Below, piece by piece: positions 12,141-20,907 of a DNA stretch of 64,000 bases; the first letter of the stretch is position 1, and each line of letters begins with the position of its first letter. The stretch is from Streptomyces massasporeus. GTDB taxonomy: Bacteria; Actinomycetota; Actinomycetes; Streptomycetales; Streptomycetaceae. Location of the stretch: the NCBI RefSeq assembly GCF_014648995.1, contig NZ_BMSE01000001.1:372001-436000 (forward strand), given 5' to 3'. The position numbers and the translations under genes are program-made. The notes beneath the pieces were generated by a model. The model did not search any database and had not been told where the DNA came from. It worked only from the letters and a program-made list of their open reading frames with translations.

Positions 12141-14618
12141 TCACGCAGGCCCCGGCGGGTTGGCCGCCGCAGTGGTGCGAGCAACGATCTCCCGGAAGGT
12201 AGGAATTCCCAGGTCGACAGACTCCTGCTTCCGGGAGGTCTGGGCGTCGAGTTGGGCAAGTTTCTCCTCGGCGTGGGTCAGGCTGCTCTGCAGCCCCTCG
12301 ATCTCGCCGAGCCAGCCTTCCCTTTCGGCTTCCAAGATGCGCGTGAGGAGGTTGTCGCGGATTTCGACAAGCCGGGGACGCTCTGTCGCGTGGACGATCA
12401 GGACGGGGCATCTGACACAAGCGTGTTCGTGAGCACAGTCAGTTCCGTATGCGCGGCCGCAGTCGCCCAGGGCGAGCTTGCGGCGCTCAAAGTGCCCGAG
12501 AAACTCTCCCCATTCCTCAGGAGTGACGGTGCGCTATTCATCGGCAGGTCGCAGAGCCCGGCGCCGGGCGATGAACGCTCGATGTGCTTCGATGGCATCA
12601 GTGGGGTAGATCGCGGCGTATCCCATCGTCGTTCCGATGTGGTCGTGACCAGCGATGACCTGGGCGATGTGAGGTGGCAGGCCGTTGAGGATGGAGTCCG
12701 TGATGAAGATCCGGCGGAAGTCGTGGGGCTGAAAGATGAGGGGGGGCACCCGCGCTGTCCGTCAGACCTGAGGCCAACAAGGTGACGTCGAGTCCCCGAC
12801 GGATCGACGCTGGCGACAGCGGACGCAGGTACCCACTGGAGCGATCCTGGAACAGGAGAGGCATCGGCGGGTTCCAGACCCGTTCGTAGTGGTCATAACT
12901 ACGAACAACGGGAACTCTCCCGTCCGATTTTCGGACTCGAGAGACGACCGTACTCAACACGTCCGCCAGCTCCGGCGTGACCAAGACAAGTCGCTCTTGG
13001 TCCGTCTTCGACGGGGCGATCTGCAAGAGCGGAACGGTCTGACCGGTGGTGGGCAGCTTGTAGCTGACGATGCTGTGATGCCCCAGCTCGAGGAGTTCCT
13101 CGATGCGGATGCCGGTGTGCCGCAAGATCTCGATGGCAGCCCACGCCCAGAATGCGCTGCGCTCCTCACCCGCGAATGAGCGCCGGGTGCCCTTCGCATC
13201 CCAAGCATGAATCGGGCGCCCGTCAGCGCACTTGCTGAAGCGCGGAACCCTGAACGTCTCACCAAGCACGCTGAAATCCGAACCGAGTGGGGCTGCGTTG
13301 AGTGCATCGAGACGCATCGTGGCCTCTTTCAACAGGCGGTGAGCCGTCTTCACCAGCGTGGGCAGCGCCGGCAGGCGCTCGCGAGTACGTTGGTCCATGC
13401 GGGCCTTGAGCTGCTTCTCAGCCTTTCTTCCCGAGCACTCGGCTTCGCTGATCGGGCAGGGCGCCACCCAGGCAGCCCACTGGCCGGGGTCCTCCACTGC
13501 CCACTCCGCCAGGTCCAGGTAGAAGGCTCTGACCTGGTTTTGATCCCGATCGCACCTCGGCGTGGCTCTGTGAAATCACGAAATGATCCGTCAGGCAGAC
13601 GCTTGCGGACGGTCTTCGTGGCCAGGCGGACCTTCCAAGCAGTGATCACCTCGGCAGGAAGCCGAAGAGAGTCGATGCCCGGATGATGCCGCTCCAGGTC
13701 ACCCCAGAACCGAAGCGCCAGCGAGATCGTGAGCGCCTGCAGCGTCGTGAAGTCGAGCCCTACGGACCGATGGGAGAGGTAGGCGACCAAGAGATCGCGG
13801 ATCGGACGGCACTGCAGTTCGTAGCGGTCGACAAGGTCTGCCGGGGTGAGTTGCCCGGTACGGTTCGAGATCCGGAACAGCGTGTGCGGTGCGTCTGCTG
13901 GAAAGAGACCCAAGTCGCGTAGCCAGGTATAGGCGAGCTGGATCCGTCCATTGCTGTTGCTCGGATTCTTGCTTTGCCAGAGCAGCAGGTCGCCGACGAC
14001 GATGTCCTCGATAGTGCCGCCATGGCAAGCCATGATCTCCGCAATGGTCTTCAGCCCGGACGAGATATTCGCAGCCGAGATGTTGGTCGGCAGTGAAGCC
14101 CTCAAGCGGGCGAACCCCTCGGGGTCGCGTGTGGTCTCCAGCGCCGGCCGAAGATGCCGCGATCTTGACCCGATGAGGAATTCCGGGTCGGGTCTGACGG
14201 CATCCGCGCAGAGCAGCGCCAGCACACCGACGAGGAGCGTTTCACGGCGAGATACTCGCCCTTCCGGGCGGGCCCAGGCTGCGAAGTCATCCCTCCATCC
14301 CTACGACGCAATGTGCTGGCCGTGTGCAGGGCTCCTCTGCCACCGCTGTTGCCAGGTTTCTCCCGGAAAGGTCATCAGCCAGTCGAGCAGGAGGCGTGCC
14401 CCGAACATCCGATTCGCCTGGGCGCTGGGTTCCACAACTCGTAGCGGTGGGCGAGCCAGCCGCTCAAGGACCTCTTCACGAGTGATCGAGGTCGCTTCCC
14501 ACGTGCTTGGTCTTTCCCGATGCGGGAATCGGTTCATCAGCGTGAGCGCTTCGGCGCCCACCATGCTTGTGACCCGCGGAACGAAGCTCGAGCCGACGTG
14601 GGTCGCAGTGCTCGTCAT
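12141..14618 (-). pseudogene. Tn554 TnpB-like tyrosine recombinase, decayed
   Basis: Read from ATG 14618, the frame gives EEVLERLARPPLRVVEPSAQ, then an amber stop (14301-14303). It resumes in the same frame (RRETLLVGVLALLCADAV), shifts frame near 13545 (after GAIGIKTR), and shifts again in a run of seven G at about 12730-12743. It then gives the catalytic block FQPHDFRRIF and GHDHIGTTMGYAAIYP, hits a second amber (12534-12536) and ends with a Cys/His-rich segment and a coiled coil (ILEAEREGWLGEIEGL). Total about 820 codons, as in large Tn554-type TnpB recombinases. Its start overlaps the upstream recombinase stop (ATGA). Two nonsense codons and two frameshifts make it non-functional. Confidence 0.85.
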
Positions 14619-15904
14619 GACGCGTCCCGGCCGAAGAGGATGGACAAGGAGTCGGGGTTGTAGGACGGCTCGTCAACAGGCACAGGAGTCTCCTCGCGTC
14701 GCTTCTCCTGGCGGGCGTGGTGGGCAAGGCCGGCTCTGATGACGTCGTCCCTGGTCGGACGGTTGTAGATGTCCAGGGTCGACAGGTACTTGTGGCCGAG
14801 GATCTTCTGCACGTAAACCGGTGGCATGTTCGGGTCATCGAGCATGAGGAACGTCGCCGTGTGCCGCAGATCGTGAAGGGTCCAGTTGGCGCCCAGGAGA
14901 TCGTTGGCGCGGTTGAACATCATGCGTGCCGCGTCGTACTCCAGCGGCCGCCATGGGCGCCGCAGCGTCCACCACAGCGGATGATGGCGGCCCCGAGGGA
15001 CGCCTTTCTTCCAGGCGGACTCTTGGTAGAGCCGCAGCCAGACGAACGCGTCCGGGGTGGCGGCCAGGTCCTGGTAGTCGCGGGTGCCCTTGCGGATCAC
15101 ACTGACGGTCTGCTCGCCGACGACCGCGCCGCCCTGCTTGACCGTGAGTAGCTCCTCGGCTCGGGCGCCAGTGGCGACCCAGAAGGCCAGCAAGGCGCGG
15201 TCACGATGAGAACGGAGCCCGGCGAAGACCTTGGTGTACATCTCGTCGGGAATCCGCCGTGGGACCCGCTGCGGAACGGTCGGCCGGTACAGGCCCGTGC
15301 GTCGGTTCCGGTGCTTCTTCCCGCCATCACGCTGTGTCCCGAGCTGGGACAAGCGGCGCCCACGGACCAACGGGAAGGGGTTCACGAGCAACGAACCGGT
15401 GTTTTCATCCAGATGGAAGTTGTAGAACTCCCGCAGCACCGTCTCGCAATGAGCACGGGTTGCCGGTGAGTACTTGGTCCCGACCGTGGGTTTACCCGTC
15501 ACCGGATTCGGCGTCCCCGGTGCCGGCCTGTCGCTGCGAGGCGGCGGGACCTTGGAGAGAGCCCTGCCGCGATGGCGCCAATGGACACGTTTCGGCTTGT
15601 CCGCCACCTTCATCCACAACATGAAGTCCCGGGCATCTTCCCGGGTCGCACGGTCCCACTCGATCCCGAGCGCCCATAAGAACCGGAACCAACGCAGCAG
15701 ATCCATGCCGTACGAACGTGGCGTCAACGGCGAGCTGTTCCTCGCCATCAGCTCCTTGAGGTAGAGCGCAGCGGGCTCGACCGGCCTCCCGCGTCCATCC
15801 AGCACCCTGTACGGCTCCCAGAGATCTCCCGTCTTCAGCAACTGGCCTAACTCAGGCAGGACAAAGTTCCTCAGGTCCCTTCCGGACCGCTGCTCATCAA
15901 ACAC
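14615..15904 (-). CDS. Tn554 TnpA-like tyrosine recombinase, intact
   Basis: 429 residues. The N-terminal SAM-like core-binding domain (about 40-180) includes LTPRSYGMDLLRWFRFLWAL. The catalytic domain has Arg in ATGARAEELLTV, HDLRHTATFL (His-X-X-Arg), the second His in KILGHKYLSTLDIYNRP, and the nucleophile Tyr in DIYNRP. The paired, overlapping arrangement with a much larger second recombinase is the Tn554/Tn6-like plan, normally followed by a small third protein that I cannot find intact. With its partner broken, the element is probably immobile. Confidence 0.88.
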   Translation of the reverse strand: MFDEQRSGRDLRNFVLPELGQLLKTGDLWEPYRVLDGRGRPVEPAALYLKELMARNSSPLTPRSYGMDLLRWFRFLWALGIEWDRATREDARDFMLWMKVADKPKRVHWRHRGRALSKVPPPRSDRPAPGTPNPVTGKPTVGTKYSPATRAHCETVLREFYNFHLDENTGSLLVNPFPLVRGRRLSQLGTQRDGGKKHRNRRTGLYRPTVPQRVPRRIPDEMYTKVFAGLRSHRDRALLAFWVATGARAEELLTVKQGGAVVGEQTVSVIRKGTRDYQDLAATPDAFVWLRLYQESAWKKGVPRGRHHPLWWTLRRPWRPLEYDAARMMFNRANDLLGANWTLHDLRHTATFLMLDDPNMPPVYVQKILGHKYLSTLDIYNRPTRDDVIRAGLAHHARQEKRREETPVPVDEPSYNPDSLSILFGRDAS

Positions 15905-16247
15905 CCCGGGAAGCTAGCAGATACCCGGTCTGACCTGCGAAGACAGCTGAGTTAGTTCGGTTAACAGGCCCGACCCTCCACCGTGGCTTTTGCCCGCGCT
16001 GCGGGACACACCTCGTCTCCGCCGCCGACGATTCAGTCATGATCATGGTGACAACGTTCAGCCTCAATGAGCAGAGCGGCCTGGAGCCTGTCGGGCACAG
16101 CTTCCGCGAGTCAGCCGCGCCTTGGATGACCGTAACCCTCGCCCCCGACCCGCTCCACCAGTAGCGGCATTACAGCTGTTTCCCGGACCGCGCAGCGGCT
16201 GAGATAGAGGCGACGGCGAATCACGGCACCCCTCCGGTCCAGCGTAG
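15905..16247. other. Intergenic stretch between recombinase and hydrolase
   Basis: Should contain the promoter of the recombinase pair and perhaps one end of the element. A 41-codon ATG frame at 16039-16164 on the plus strand has no ribosome site and was not called. Nothing else recognised. Confidence 0.4.
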
Positions 16248-16928
16248 TCAGTTCGGGTGCCGTCCGATCAAGCCCAGCACCTCGTCCGTAGTCCGTACGT
16301 CGCCGAATGACCGGTAGATCGTGTGCAGCGCAGCGTTGTGGTCCTGGTCGCGCCGGGCCGCATTGGCGTCGGCGACCATCAGCACGCGCAGGCCCGTGGT
16401 GGCCGCGTCCCGGGCCGAGGATTCGCAGCAGACGTTCGTGAGTGTGCCCGTGATGAGGACGGTGTTGATACCGCGCTCCGCCAGCAGTCCTGGTAGCGGC
16501 GAGCGTCCGGGGAAGAAGGCGCTGTGGGCGGTCTTCTCCACCACGAGGTCGCCTTGCCGGGCGTCGAGGGCGTGCCACAGGCGCGAGCACAGTGAGCCTT
16601 CGCCTCCTGTCGCCGCGAACGTCTGGCTGACTGCCGGTCCATAGAACTCGCTGCTAACGCTCCCGAGTGGTGCCTCGTTCGCTGGCAGCACCCAGGCGAC
16701 CGGGCCGCCAACTGTGCGCAGTGCATCAGCGATGCGGTTGATGTTGGGCACGACGCCGCGGACGTACGGATTCGCCTCGACGAAGAAGGACACCATGTCG
16801 ATCACGATCAGCGCAGTGCGCACCGGGTCGAGGCTCTCGTACGCGTGCCGCCTGCCGCGCCTCTCCTCCTGCCGCGCGTACTCCCGGGGTTCGATCCGCC
16901 AGGCGTGGATCTTGGAGTCGGTCTGCAT
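16248..16928 (-). CDS. Isochorismatase-like cysteine hydrolase
   Basis: 226 residues. The catalytic triad of the family is visible: Asp in ALIVIDMVSFF, Lys in VVEKTAHSAFF, Cys in TLTNVCCESSARDA with the preceding cis-peptide region. These enzymes hydrolyse amides or vinyl ethers; without the siderophore genes that accompany true isochorismatases here, the substrate is unknown. ATG 16928 is preceded by GAGGGA at short spacing; ATG 16967 would add 13 residues. Confidence 0.88.
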   Translation of the reverse strand: MQTDSKIHAWRIEPREYARQEERRGRRHAYESLDPVRTALIVIDMVSFFVEANPYVRGVVPNINRIADALRTVGGPVAWVLPANEAPLGSVSSEFYGPAVSQTFAATGGEGSLCSRLWHALDARQGDLVVEKTAHSAFFPGRSPLPGLLAERGINTVLITGTLTNVCCESSARDAATTGLRVLMVADANAARRDQDHNAALHTIYRSFGDVRTTDEVLGLIGRHPN

Positions 16929-17085
16929 ACATCCCTCGGTCGGCTGGCCCGTGACTGGGACGATCATGCCCTCCGTGACCGATCAGCACGCCGACTCCGC
17001 CTCTCGGCTACGTGTCATGCCGGGGAGCGAAGAGGGGTCGATCACTGCGGCAGCGTAACGAGGCCCGCGCGCGCTCGTGGACGAC

Positions 17086-17123
17086 AGAGCCCCGGATTCC
17101 AGGCTGTGGAATCCGGGGGCTCT
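17086..17123. terminator. Hairpin between hydrolase promoter and the sortase-anchored remnant
   Basis: Stem of AGAGCCCC-GGATTCC with its complement (one bulged G), 17086-17100 with 17108-17123, loop 7 nt. It lies 28 nt downstream of the minus-strand stop at 17151 and fits its terminator. Confidence 0.85.
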
Positions 17124-17150
17124 GAGTCGTGGAGAGGTGTGGAGTGCGGG

Positions 17151-17873
17151 TCAGCTCTCGGTGGAGTCGTCGGTGTGACTGTCCGTGCGGCTGCGGCGCG
17201 CCAGGAGGAGACCGCCTCCGCCCGCTGCGATTAGCACGGCCGCGCCGCCGATCAGCCACGGTGTGGCGTCGGCTCCGGTGTGGGCGAGGGAGCCCGTCGG
17301 CGCCTTCGGCGTGGAGTCCCCGACCGGGGTCGCGGCCACGGGCGAGGAGTCGGCATCCGGTGTGTCACTGCCCGAGGCGGAGGGCGTGGCCCCTCCGGTA
17401 CCGCTGCTCGGCTTGCCCGGACTGGACGGGGAGTCGGTGGGCTTGTGCGTCGGCTTGTCTGAGGGGTCGGGCTTCGGGTCGGTGGCTGTCTTGGCGTTGG
17501 TGACGGTCACGGTCACCGGGGCGCCGGGGCCCGCAGTGAACGTCTTCGTCGGCTTGTAGAGGTCGTAGCCGGCGGGGGCCTTGATTTCCTTGACCCAGAA
17601 CTGAGTCCTGCGGCTCGACACGGGCAGTTCTCCGGAGGCCGTGCCCTTGGCGCCCGTGGTCAGGGTGAGCAGCGTCGAGGTGCCGGTGCCGATGTTCACG
17701 GTCGCGCCGGGCAGGAGCTTGCCGGTCTTGTCGTCTTTGGCCTGCAGGAGGACCTTGGCGGCCTTGAACGGGTCGGTGATCGTCAGCCGGGTGGCGGTGC
17801 CGGGGGTGACGATGACGTCCTGGTCGGCGACGACCTCGTGTAGCGGGCTGCCTTCCCAGTCAAGTTCTTCTGT
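17151..17873 (-). pseudogene. 3' part of a sortase-anchored SpaA-like surface protein
   Basis: The frame is open for 241 codons after a TGA at 17874-17876 and has no plausible start. It encodes prealbumin/SpaA-like beta domains (VNIGTGTSTLLTLTTGAKGT, KEIKAPAGYDLYKPTK), a Pro/Thr/Ser-rich spacer, a sorting signal LAHTG (class E type LAXTG), a hydrophobic helix and the charged tail RRSRTDSHTDDSTES. The sorting end is complete; signal peptide and N-terminal domains are missing. Immediately upstream lies the 5' end of an unrelated TetR gene, overlapping by 14 bp, which indicates a deletion joint. GTG 17699 could start a short product but has no ribosome site. Confidence 0.8.
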
Positions 17874-18003
17874 TCACAACAGTGAGCACAATGAGACCCT
17901 CGTACCCGCGCTCGCTCGCGATCTCCGCGGCTGCGTCGAGGATGCGCTGCCGCGACTTCACCCCGTTCACGCGCTTCCTGCGCGTGGTGTGCGGCCGGGT
18001 CAT
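17860..18003 (-). pseudogene. TetR-family regulator, N-terminal fragment
   Basis: ATG 18003 with AGGAG about 12 nt upstream starts MTRPHTTRRKRVNGVKSRQR followed by ILDAAAEIASERGYEG, the start of a TetR DNA-binding domain. Sense is lost after EG(L), and the frame stops at 17860-17862 inside sequence of the surface-protein remnant. Only helix 1 and the turn survive of about 200 residues. It sits 33 bp after the stop of an intact TetR gene. Confidence 0.75.
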
Positions 18004-18036
18004 GGGTGGTGTCCATCTCCTTATGGCGCCGACTCA

Positions 18037-18672
18037 TCAGCCCAAGTCGGGCAGCGGGCGTCGGGCGACCTCATAGGCGTCGTCCGGTGGAACGCCCAGC
18101 ATGCGCAGGACCATCTCGGCGAGGTTGGCGGCGGCCTCGTCGCCGTCCAGGTCGGGGCGGGCGAAGCGGAGCTCGACCAGGGACAGCAGGGTCCCGCCCA
18201 GCGCGGAGAGGGCGACGACCGGATCGACGGCGGTGAAGCGGCGGGAGGCGATGCCGACCTGAAGATCGCGCAGCGCCCGGGAGGCCAGGCCGTTGTCCGA
18301 GTGGAGGTGGCCGAGGCCGCGGCGGCGCAGCACCTGCATGAGTTCCGGGTGGGACTCGGCCATCCGGGCGCTGAGCCGGAAGCCGGCCGCGACGAGTTCC
18401 GCGGGGTCGTCGATCCCGGCGAGTCGCTCGTCGAAGCTCTGCCCGAACTCCTCCAGGGCGTCCACCACCGCCGCGTCGAACAGCTCCGTCTTGGACTCGA
18501 AGTGGTTGTAGAAGGAGCCGAAGCCGACATCAGCGCGCTCGGCGATCACCTGGATGCTGGCGCTGGTGTCCCCGGTCTCGGCGAGGATCTGCCGGGCCGC
18601 GCGGACGAGTGCCCTGCGGGTCTCGGCGCGACGCCGTTCGAACCGGTTGCTGGGCGGGGCTGACGTGGGCAT
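18037..18672 (-). CDS. TetR-family repressor of the aromatic operon
   Basis: 211 residues. Helix-turn-helix at about 25-70 (TSASIQVIAERADVGFGSFY, NHFESKTELFDAAV) and an all-helical ligand domain with LGGTLLSLVELRFARPDLDG. Divergent from the catabolic operon with 135 bp between start codons. That gap holds several inverted repeats near the candidate promoter, so it is very likely the local, effector-responsive repressor. ATG 18672 is the natural start. Confidence 0.92.
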   Translation of the reverse strand: MPTSAPPSNRFERRRAETRRALVRAARQILAETGDTSASIQVIAERADVGFGSFYNHFESKTELFDAAVVDALEEFGQSFDERLAGIDDPAELVAAGFRLSARMAESHPELMQVLRRRGLGHLHSDNGLASRALRDLQVGIASRRFTAVDPVVALSALGGTLLSLVELRFARPDLDGDEAAANLAEMVLRMLGVPPDDAYEVARRPLPDLG

Positions 18673-18695
18673 GGGCCGAGTCTAACCGCGGAGTC

Positions 18696-18729
18696 CAGAA
18701 CTTCCACAGTTCTGATGAAACCCTCATCA
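18696..18729. promoter_or_regulatory. Overlapping inverted repeats, putative TetR operator 1
   Basis: CAGAACT-N5-AGTTCTG (18696-18714) is followed with a 2-bp overlap by TGATGA-N5-TCATCA (18713-18729). Both are perfect palindromes with 5-bp spacers, placed between the divergent starts. Confidence 0.6.
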
Positions 18730-18745
18730 CATGTGGCGCGACCCA

Positions 18746-18784
18746 TTGACGAGGCTACGGTCAAAGCTGATGATTTCCTCATTA
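18746..18784 (+). promoter_or_regulatory. Putative operon promoter with operator 2
   Basis: TTGACG (18746-18751), 17-bp spacing, GATGAT (18769-18774) is a plausible sigma-70 type promoter. TGATGA-N5-TCATTA (18768-18784) covers the -10 element and repeats the architecture of 18713-18729, so a bound repressor would block it. Confidence 0.5.
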
Positions 18785-18807
18785 TGGCAAGTTGCTCGGA
18801 GGGCACC

Positions 18808-19953
18808 ATGTCTGAAACACGCGTGGCCGGAGCCGCCGTCGCGACGCCCCACCAGGACCTGCACAGTGAGCAGGGCGCCTTGCGCGGCGAACATCCGGGT
18901 CGGTCCCGAAACCCCGTGATCAAGGTGGCGGATCTGGCCTGGCTGGAGTTCGAGAAGCCCGACCTGGACCGGGCCGAGGTCTTCGCCCTTGACTTCGGCT
19001 TCCAGATCGCGGCGCGCACCGAGAGCGCGCTGTGGCTGCGGGGCAGCTTCGCCGGCACCCCCTGCATGGTGATCCGGCGCGGTCGTGCGTCCCGCTTCAT
19101 CGGGCCGGCGTTCCGCGCGGCCGAGCGGGCCGACCTGGACCGGCTGGCGCGGGCGACGGGGTCAGCCGTACGGGACGCGGACGTGCCCGGCGGCGGCAAG
19201 GTGGTCGCCTTGCTCGACCCGTCCGGCTTCCCGGTGCGGGTCGCGCACTGCGCCGAGCAGTTGCCCGCGCTGCCCGAGCAGCGGCCGCTGCTTCTCAACT
19301 TCGGCACACAGCACCGTCGTACGAACGCCACCCAGCGCCCGCCCCGTGAACCCTCCCGCATCCAGCGTCTGGGTCATGTGGTCCTGGAAACACGGGTGTT
19401 CAGCCGCGCCCTGGACTGGTACCTGGACACCCTCGGGATGATCGTGTCGGACTTCCTGTTCCTGGACGGGCAGCGCGGTCGTGGTCCGACGATGGCGTTC
19501 ATCCGCTGTGACCTGGGGAGCGTGCCGGCCGACCATCACACGCTGGCCATGCACCTGGGGCCGGGCACGGGGTACGTCCACTCCGCCTACCAGGTCACCG
19601 ACCTGGACTCGATCGCCGCCGGAGGCGAGTACCTGAACGAACGCGGCTACCAGCGCAGCTGGGGCATCGGCCGGCACATCCAGGGCAGCCAGCTCTTCGA
19701 CTACTGGCGCGACCCGGACCGCTTCATGCTGGAGCACTTCGCCGACGGCGACCTGTTCTCCTGCGACATCGAACCCGGCTGGGCGCCGATGTCGGCGAGC
19801 GGGCTGGCCCAGTGGGGGCCGCCCGTCACCCGGGACTTCCTCGGCGCCAGCCCGTCCCCCGCCAAGTTCCGCGAGGTGCTGCACGCGCTGCGCGGCGACA
19901 ACGAACTCGACCCCGCGCGTCTGCTGGGCCTGATGAAAGCGATGAACTCATGA
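18808..19953 (+). CDS. VOC-family extradiol ring-cleavage dioxygenase
   Basis: 381 residues with two vicinal-oxygen-chelate modules. The C-terminal one carries the expected metal ligands: His in RLGHVVLETRVF, His in DHHTLAMHLGPG, Glu in DRFMLEHFADGD. Predicted to be an Fe(II) enzyme that opens a catechol-type ring next to the hydroxyls. First gene of an operon in which the next three genes overlap it or each other or lie within 20 bp. ATG 18808 has GGAGG 5 nt upstream. Homologues act on substituted catechols; the substrate here is not known. Confidence 0.85.
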   Translation: MSETRVAGAAVATPHQDLHSEQGALRGEHPGRSRNPVIKVADLAWLEFEKPDLDRAEVFALDFGFQIAARTESALWLRGSFAGTPCMVIRRGRASRFIGPAFRAAERADLDRLARATGSAVRDADVPGGGKVVALLDPSGFPVRVAHCAEQLPALPEQRPLLLNFGTQHRRTNATQRPPREPSRIQRLGHVVLETRVFSRALDWYLDTLGMIVSDFLFLDGQRGRGPTMAFIRCDLGSVPADHHTLAMHLGPGTGYVHSAYQVTDLDSIAAGGEYLNERGYQRSWGIGRHIQGSQLFDYWRDPDRFMLEHFADGDLFSCDIEPGWAPMSASGLAQWGPPVTRDFLGASPSPAKFREVLHALRGDNELDPARLLGLMKAMNS

Positions 19954-20888
19954 GTACCAACGTCCTGCGCACCGCCGACGGCTGGTGGGCCGTCCTCGGC
20001 GACCGTGCCGTCCGTGTCGACACCAAGGCCGTCACCACCGCCGAACTGCTCGCCGACCGGGCCGCGGTGTGCGAGGCCGCCGCGAGCGGCGAGGCGGGCA
20101 CGCCCGTCGCCGACCTGGTCGCACTCTCCCCGGTCACCACCCCGTGCCGGGTCGTCGCCCAGATGGTCAACTACCGCAGCCACGCCCGTGATTCGGGCTT
20201 CACCGGTGACATCCCGCCCGCCTTCTTCCGCAAGGCGTCCGGCTCGGTCAGCGGCCCCGGCGAAGCCATCGTCCGGCCCTCCCACGTGAAGTTCCTCGAC
20301 TACGAGATCGAACTCGGCCTGGTCATGGGCGCACCCCTGCCCATCGGCACAGTCGTCGAGGAACGCGACCTTCCCTCGTACGTCGCCGGACTGGTGATCA
20401 CCAACGACATCAGCGCCCGCGAGGTCCAGCTGACCAAGACGCAGTTCTACGAGAGCAAGTCGTACCCGACCTTCACGCCCACCGGGCCGTACCTCTCCCT
20501 TCTGGAACCGGAGGACTTCGCCCATCTCCTCGATCTGCGGCTGAAGTTGTCCGTCAACGGCGAGCTGCGCCAGGACCGCACCCTCGCCGACATGATCGTC
20601 CGTCCGGCGCAGGCACTCACGCTGCTGGCCCGCTTCCAGACCCTGGACGCTGGCGACCTGCTGCTGACCGGCACCCCCGGCGGCACGGCCCTGAAGGCAC
20701 CGCCGAAGCCGGTCGAGAAGATCGGCGCGCTGCTGCCGCCCGCGCTGAAGTGGAAGGCGTTCTTCAAGGCCCAGGCCAAGAACCCCCACTACCTGCACGC
20801 GGGCGACGTCGTCACCGCCACCATCGCCACCCCGGACGGCCGGATCGACCTGGGTAAGCAGCGCACGCCCGTGGCCGACGCGCACTGA
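19950..20888 (+). CDS. Fumarylacetoacetate hydrolase-family enzyme
   Basis: 312 residues. FAH-fold blocks: QMVNYRSHARDSGF, KFLDYEIELGLVMG (metal-binding Glu residues), GLVITNDISAREVQ, ADMIVRPAQALTLL, GDLLLTGTPGGTAL. Such enzymes cleave C-C bonds of 1,3-diketo acids, or decarboxylate/hydrate ring-fission products. ATG overlaps the dioxygenase stop (ATGA at 19950), so translation is coupled. Predicted to act on the ring-cleavage product made by the preceding enzyme. Confidence 0.9.
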   Translation: MSTNVLRTADGWWAVLGDRAVRVDTKAVTTAELLADRAAVCEAAASGEAGTPVADLVALSPVTTPCRVVAQMVNYRSHARDSGFTGDIPPAFFRKASGSVSGPGEAIVRPSHVKFLDYEIELGLVMGAPLPIGTVVEERDLPSYVAGLVITNDISAREVQLTKTQFYESKSYPTFTPTGPYLSLLEPEDFAHLLDLRLKLSVNGELRQDRTLADMIVRPAQALTLLARFQTLDAGDLLLTGTPGGTALKAPPKPVEKIGALLPPALKWKAFFKAQAKNPHYLHAGDVVTATIATPDGRIDLGKQRTPVADAH

Positions 20889-20907
20889 GACCTGAAGTGA
20901 GCCGCAC

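Noticed and set aside
12024..12144. Third small Tn554-type gene starting at the GTGA overlap of the decayed recombinase
   Set aside because: MTEQLSLRRAQR is vaguely similar, but the frame then runs antisense through the methyltransferase; too weak to call.
16039..16164. 41-residue ATG frame MIMVTTFSLNEQSG...
   Set aside because: No ribosome site, no recognisable family, short enough to be chance.
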